Shown: one piece after another, positions 58,729 through 64,000 of the stretch
Numbering within the stretch: the first letter of the stretch is position 1
Layout of the letters: each line of letters begins with the position of its first letter
Assembly (NCBI GenBank): GCA_038363925.1
Contig: JAQQWL010000002.1
Coordinates: 4,464,001-4,528,000, forward strand
Reading direction: 5' to 3'
Length of the DNA: 64,000 nt
Origin: Apiospora phragmitis
Taxonomy: Eukaryota > Ascomycota > Sordariomycetes > Amphisphaeriales > Apiosporaceae
Notes under the pieces: model-generated
What the model was told of the DNA's origin: nothing
The model's input: the letters and a program-made list of their open reading frames with translations, nothing else
The model's database searches: none
Made by a program: the position numbers and the translations under genes

Positions 58729-61700
58729 GTAGTGGTGTAGTAGTTGATATGTTAATCTGAGCTGCTGCGACCAATCCGAGCATCAGATCTTTGCCCACGC
58801 GATAACGAGTCCCGATACCGCAGGGAGACGGTGACCAGTGGGAGCAGAATGCGAAAAAGCAACGACCAATGTTGTACAAACCCTCATTCTACTAGCCTGC
58901 TGAGAAGTAAGCACCAAAACGACAATACATCCTCTCCTCCTCTTGCACATGAGGACGGCCAGAAACGACCGGATCCAACAGTCCCTTGGTGGTCGGCTGC
59001 TTGATACGCAGGCCGGCCAAGAACTCCTGAGCAACCTTGAAGGAATACCGCATGCAGCCACCAACTTAGCGAGCAACCAATTGCCATATTGGCGTTGCAG
59101 CGGCCTGGCATCAGGATAGGTGCTAATGATGACATTTCACGATGAAACGAGCCTCTTTCTTTCCTTGTCGCCCTACTAGGACGAAAGCGCACAGGAGCCG
59201 AAGCAGCATCATTCGAGAACCTCAAATGACATCAACCCACTTCCATCGGCAACCACTGCACTATCAACAGTTCCTACATTCGGGAATAATTATTTCTTCA
59301 ATTACGCAGAATGGTTCCTCTAACACTTTCGTTCAGCCAATGGGTTTTGACATGTCGCAAGTTATGTCCTTGCAAGCAGCAACCCAGGTAGGTGGTTCTG
59401 TCCTAGCCGGCCTGTCTCTGTATCAAACTGTGCGAAGAAGAACGCCCGCCTGTCGTGTCTTGTTTCCGCGTACTTTTGAGCCAGCTGATTGGCCGGCCGC
59501 ATGAAAGTTGCTTCCAAGCATTCTTCCACAGGTTCCATTCCTCGTCGCTGCTTTATCTCTTGGTAACAGGGATCTCACGAGACACTAGGCCCTTCACGGT
59601 ATTCAGCCGCGTACATCTTCCCGGAATGTATCGAGACCAGCGAGTCTGATTCGCCGACGCCTCCTTCTAGCGCTCTTCTAGCGTCACGCCACCGGTTGCC
59701 ACCCTTTCTCTCTTTCTTGTCCACGGCTCTCTGAGAGTCTGTCCTTCTTTGTCCGTGCAGAAGTCGTCGTCCTCCTGCCCTTCTATTCGCTGCGCCCTCT
59801 ACCTACATGCTCTATGCAAGACCCCTGCTAGGATTGCGTCTCTTCTGCTGTCTTGGCGAAGAGAGAAGGAGAGCGAGAGACAAGCCAAAGAACGAAAAGA
59901 AGTCAGGTGGGGGGAGGGGGCGGGGGAGAGTGTGGTTCGCTTGGTGGCACGCAATATGTCTGTACATGTGTACAATATGACGGATTAGGTGTTTACTGGA
60001 AACCAGGTATTAATCGCAGGGGGAGAGGCAACAGCACGTCTTTTGACGCAAGACCAAGCTATGGTAACAGCGAAGAGTATTGAAGATCATTGCGAGTACG
60101 ATAGGCTTGTGCAGACACTAAAACAAGCCAACTCTGCTCGAAATGAAAATGAAGCCGAGCCTGCTAGTGGCCATCTTGCTTCAGAATAATGCTTGCCGGC
60201 GCCTCCAATTGGGTCCTGGGATGGATGACCTTCCTATGTGAGAAGGGAGGAGACTCTGGTCTCTACTGTGCTGCAAAAACAATGGGCTGCTTCTAGGGGG
60301 CGTACAGAAAGGTGTATTGTACACTGTATGCAGGTATTAATTGATTGTACATTGGACAGACAGCACTAGAAGGCAGGACCCAGTTCTGGGTCAATGGAGT
60401 CATTGGAGCGATCCTGGGTGTCCCCCTGCAGTGAACCACCCCTTGTCCTGCCCCCTCTCTCCACCCTCTCTACCCATCCATGCCGATCCCATTGAACACC
60501 AGAATCCATTGAAAGGAGAGACTGGACGGCAGTATTTACTTCGATCGCCGTTTTGTACCCAAGTACACTACTACGCCGGGGGGCTGCTCAGCTTTAGGTG
60601 GTCATCTCCCGTTCCCATTAATCTATCAGGCGTTCCCGCGCAACCTCACTCCCAGTCCCTCCATCAAGTTTGTATGGTGGTTCTGCTAGTTCAACGATCT
60701 ATTCTTGAACTCTGCTCATCTATTTGTATCAGTCGTTCAAGATCGAGGGTTTTGTGTACAACGACTGTATCGCCTTCACCGAGTTCTCTGACCTTTGTTT
60801 GGAAAGTCCTCTTTTATTTCCACTTTGCCATCGTCGCCTGGCTTGTCCGCGGCTTCAACTCTTGCTATTACTACTACTATTACTTCTGCCACTGCCAGAG
60901 AGACCACGAGACGGAGTTGCTTGTTTGGTTACTTGCACTGCCTAGGCACTTTCGTCATTCATTACTCAACACAGTCACTCCGACTTGGTACGACTAATCC
61001 GTTCACCGCACGACACACGCACTGCATACGTACCTTTTGCACCAAACCACAAAAGAAACCAGCGAACGAACGAGCGAGTAGAAAGCGCGCCGTCGAAACT
61101 GTTACTACAGACTTATTACCGCCCTTAGATAACAGCAAGCCTTCCCTGTAGCGCAACCCGCCGACACTTTCACTAGATCGTCTCGAACACCGGCCCAACG
61201 CCCACATCCGATCTCACCAACGCTTGCCTCGTCTGACGACGCTCCACACCCGTCATTGGAGATTTTGTCTGAAAGCGGATCCCCTCAACTTCGTTTGGCG
61301 GGCTGTACTTGTTGCAAATTCTTTAGGGCCGGCCGTGCAACGTAGGCGCAGCCCCAATTGAGTGTGTGGTGTATCGCTGCCGCTTCCCGGGTCTTGCTTG
61401 AGTCTTGAGCCTTGGCTACTACCCATTCTACGACGATTCTAGTCCTGCTGTGCGCCGTAAAATAGTGGCCGTCCTCTCTCTCCTTTCACTCGCCTTACCG
61501 CTCTGCAGCGTGCACGGCATGGAAAAGTGCTAGAAGCCCATTCTTTCATCGTCCCTCGATCCGCTACCCGATAAGCTTTCGGCCAGAGAGAGTGCTCGAG
61601 AGTACCACTAGACCAAAGCATATCTGCCTGTCCATCTATTCAGGTTAACCTCGCCGCTCCTTTCGAAACTCTATTATCGGGCCAATCCACCCCCCCCCCC

Positions 61701-62363
61701 AAAACACCTGTCGTCCAACACACGGCAGTGTACCTGTCTACCTTGGGGCTATTACCACCAAATAAGCTCGACTTGCCAGCGGAACTACCTCAGATCCCTC
61801 GAACTACCGCCCCTGTTATTTCGAAATTTGGACATTTCCGGAACGCTATAGACTGTCGTGAAGGCCCAATTCAGATTCGGCTCAAGTCTTAATAACGTCA
61901 CTCCTGCTCCGTGGTGTTTTTTCCTGAAGAAAAAACACCTAAGCAAGCATCTCACCCTATACCTGCTTGCACCACGTGGGTTGTTTTGCGGACAGCCGAA
62001 ACATATGCTGGTGTAACTCAGATTTCGTTTCGTTCGGAGACATCGTTCTGTTGATACCCGCGCAGCTTCTGCAGCAGCCACCCGTCGCTTGCTGTAGCAA
62101 CATATCACATCTCTCTAACAACCTCTTCGGGATATCCTGCAACTAATGGGTCCGACGAGTTCACTGTGGCTCTGAAACAACTTGTCTCTTCTTTTACAGG
62201 GCACCGATTTCCCAAACATACAGCAACTCCGGGGTTGCAATCGCATGGGCCGATAACATTAGTTGAAGTGGATCTGCAGGCATCCCGTTTGCAGTCTTGT
62301 AATCCGACCTGAAGCGAAGAGATTCGTCCTCTCGCTACTTCGAAGAACCCCCCAACTGAAATA

Positions 62364-63425
62364 ATGGGAAAATCCAGATTGCGTGGAAGCTCTCCGACAT
62401 ACCTGACCCCGTCTCCGAGGGCAATATCACCACCGTCTTCAGTCTGCGAGGACTGGGACATCGAAACCGCCATGTCTACATCCCGCCCAACCAGCTTGGC
62501 TATTCCTCGTACCGGCTCCCCGGCCGCCAAGCTGCCCTCCTTATCCGAAATCCTTTCCAATACAGCTTCCCCGCCATGGACGTTAAGTGCTTTCACTGCG
62601 TACCTGTCACAAAACCACTGCCTCGAAACACTCGAGATGTAATAGAGGCTGAGAGATACACCGCCACATACTTGCATTTGGTGAACTCACAACAGCAAAT
62701 GTCTCAGCACCAAATAGACACGCTATGTTCTGCATGGGATAGAATGATGCAGACTTATATCACACCCTACGGCTCGCGAGAAGTCAACTTACCAGCACCA
62801 GTCCGCGATCGGTTATTGGCCCTGAGCCAATCTCTACCAAAACCACCAACGCCGTCCGAGCTCAACGAAGCTGTCACGATCGTCCAAGAACTGATGAGCG
62901 ACTCGGTTCTTGTTCCCTTCTGCCAATCCGCAACGGTCGCGCTCGCCGAGCAACAGCAACAGGCTGCGGATGAGAGTCGCGAGGACGACACAGCCGGTCG
63001 CGGCTGAGAGTTCCCAAGGAATCATTTTCTCCGGACGAGAGCTCGCATTCCCCAAAAACACATTTCTACCTTTACTTAACCTTGCCCGCAACAGCATGCA
63101 TAACCGATCCTCATCAATTATTGCATCCGAGACTGCGGATGCGGACTCGGTCACGGACGACAGCAGTAGTCCAAACTCAACACCTGGCGTCGAGCCAGTG
63201 ACACCGCCGACCACGCCGCCGTCGTCGGACTTTACTTTTAGCACGTCACCTAACGGACTGCAACGGGCCATCTCGGGCAACAGTTGGAAGAAAATGGGCG
63301 CCAAGCTGGGATTGAACAGAAAGAGTCGATCTATGCATCGCTCCCAACCGACGAACATGCCTTCGACCACCAGCGCGGATATGCCACCCCCACTACCGGC
63401 CACCAGTTCGGAATCCCCATTATGA
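62364..63425 (+). CDS. RGS domain protein, regulator of G-protein signalling (two compensating one-base breaks)
   Basis: Probable RGS protein of the RgsA-like fungal type, a GTPase-activating protein for a G-alpha subunit. ATG at 62364 (MGKSRLRGSSPTYLTPSPRA). The RGS core starts LPSLSEILSNTASPPWTLSAF, then TAYLSQNHCLETLE. At about 62636-62642 the frame shifts, and the domain continues one frame over as IEAERYTATYLHLV, then LCSAWDRMMQTYITPYGSREVNLP and IVQELMSDSVLVPF. Near 62910-62930 a second shift returns to the original frame: RSRSPSNSNRLRMRV, then FLPLLNLARNS. The end has TPPTTPPSSDF and SWKKMGAKLGL, a recurrent C-terminal motif of this family. The first is a missing base and the second an extra base, so the net frame is unchanged. 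The length is close to that expected (about 353 residues). Confidence 0.78.
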
Positions 63426-63670
63426 GGGTTACAGGTCACACCATCACACGAAATCTCTACGAGCACTACGACTACGTTCCTTGAGCCAATCGATAGGGAC
63501 GATATCCAGGTATCCCAAGGGCGTCTTGGGAGGATCCCCATCCGGGTCAGCGAATCCCAATACCCGCGAAGCCTGACAGTGCTCTTGAACATGCTCAAAC
63601 TGCTCCTAGTAGTTTAGTGGGTGGTGTGGCCGCAAAAGGCGATGGCCCACCGTCTCCATGCGGCCCCCAT

Positions 63671-64000
63671 ATGGTGCGCCGCGCCACTCGGCTTCGACAC
63701 CGCAATACGATGCCCAAACCCTTGAAGATACCAGCAAAGGTCCCAGAGGAGCCGGAATCCAAAAGCGCGCCCTTGATCTGCTCACGTTCGATCGAGTTCC
63801 CCACGATAACACCGCGACTATCGGTTACCGGGGTTCAGGTCTCAGGTCAAACAAAGACAGTGGAGATTGACACCGACACTGAAACAGATGTGGGCACTTC
63901 TTCCGACCCTTCAGATTTGGATGAGGGGAAAGTGACGGAGTCTCCGCCGTGTCTCCTCACAGACGTATCAAATTATTTGAGCGTCCATGCCCAGCTCGAG
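63671..64000 (+). CDS. Partial open frame running off the window
   Basis: A frame open from just after a TAG near 63497 to the last base. The first ATG at 63671 gives 110 codons to the window end. The sequence is Arg/Pro/Lys-rich at first and then acidic with Thr/Asp repeats (EIDTDTETDVGTSSDPSDLDE), ending DVSNYLSVHAQLE. It looks coding, but the family is not recognised. It may be the start of the next gene or an internal exon. It lies close behind the RGS stop, so a link to that gene cannot be excluded. Confidence 0.35.
   Translation, partial: MVRRATRLRHRNTMPKPLKIPAKVPEEPESKSAPLICSRSIEFPTITPRLSVTGVQVSGQTKTVEIDTDTETDVGTSSDPSDLDEGKVTESPPCLLTDVSNYLSVHAQLE

Larger units (their letters stand above)
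47465..62363. other. Gene-poor 15-kb region
   Basis: No gene can be supported over nearly 15 kb. Base composition is not extremely AT-rich, so this does not look like RIP-degraded transposon DNA. No transposase, reverse transcriptase or long terminal repeat was recognised. It holds microsatellites (53321-53341, 58696-58728), a poly-T tract and a 9-bp minisatellite (56562-56664), and an ACCT tract near 49279. The last 2 kb or so before the RGS gene is pyrimidine-rich and may be a long transcribed leader. Frames such as 60341-60997 + lack an ATG start and any motif. Confidence 0.5.

Noticed and set aside
60341..60997. 218-codon plus-strand frame upstream of the RGS gene
   Set aside because: Starts with TTG, has no domain, and includes a poly-Tyr stretch from a microsatellite; more likely leader sequence.
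62834..63598. 254-codon minus-strand frame
   Set aside because: Antisense to the RGS gene, whose sense frames carry family motifs.

Overview
The window is nuclear DNA of a filamentous ascomycete (Pezizomycotina, most likely Sordariomycetes). The signs are short GT-AG introns of about 50-110 bp, a Zn2Cys6 regulator of the UPC2 type, a fungal NACHT (NLR) receptor with a HeLo-like N-terminus, a small secreted cysteine-rich protein, a GPI-anchored cell-wall protein and an RGS protein. No bacterial or viral block is visible. The species cannot be named from the sequence. Most exons were joined by eye from donor/acceptor sites and reading phase.

Layout. 0.3-2.0 kb: Zn2Cys6 transcription factor (+). 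3.0-6.0 kb: a degenerate tRNA-like element, an unrecognised two-exon gene and a BTB/POZ protein (all -). 8.0-9.9 kb: three-KH-domain RNA-binding protein (+). 11.0-12.2 kb: MetE-like zinc methyltransferase (-). 14.0 kb: small CxxC protein (-). 15.7-17.4 kb: decayed protein kinase (-). 18.6-20.3 kb: low-affinity iron permease family protein (-). 24.2-25.7 kb: Gly/Pro/Ser-rich GPI-anchored wall protein (-). 26.7-30.1 kb: WDR48/UAF1-type WD40 protein (-). 31.3-31.9 kb: small secreted cysteine-rich protein (-). 32.8-36.2 kb: HeLo-like/NACHT/ankyrin receptor, with an in-frame membrane-spanning extension beyond its stop codon (-). 36.6-37.5 kb: mitochondrial S-adenosylmethionine carrier (-), divergent from a TilS-type tRNA lysidine synthetase at 38.1-40.3 kb (+). 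40.7-41.7 kb: Ser/Pro-rich protein (-). 42.8-43.9 kb: one or two disordered acidic proteins (+). 45.0-47.5 kb: single-pass membrane protein with a repetitive beta-rich ectodomain (-). 47.5-62.3 kb: a nearly gene-free 15 kb. 62.4-63.4 kb: RGS protein (+), followed by an open frame that runs off the window.

Functional grouping. Signalling and regulation are represented by the transcription factor, the RGS protein, the BTB protein and WDR48, a cofactor of deubiquitinases. The SAM carrier and the TilS-like enzyme share a 509-bp divergent promoter, and both are plausibly mitochondrial RNA-modification functions. The NLR, the small secreted cysteine-rich protein and the kinase pseudogene form the more accessory part of the window.

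Data-quality point. At least five otherwise well-conserved genes (KH, iron permease, WDR48 twice, NLR, RGS twice) are each broken by single-base indels, several in short homopolymers. Uncorrected assembly errors are the simplest explanation, so these genes are annotated as genes with the break positions given. The kinase is different: it carries several stops and shifts and is called a true pseudogene.
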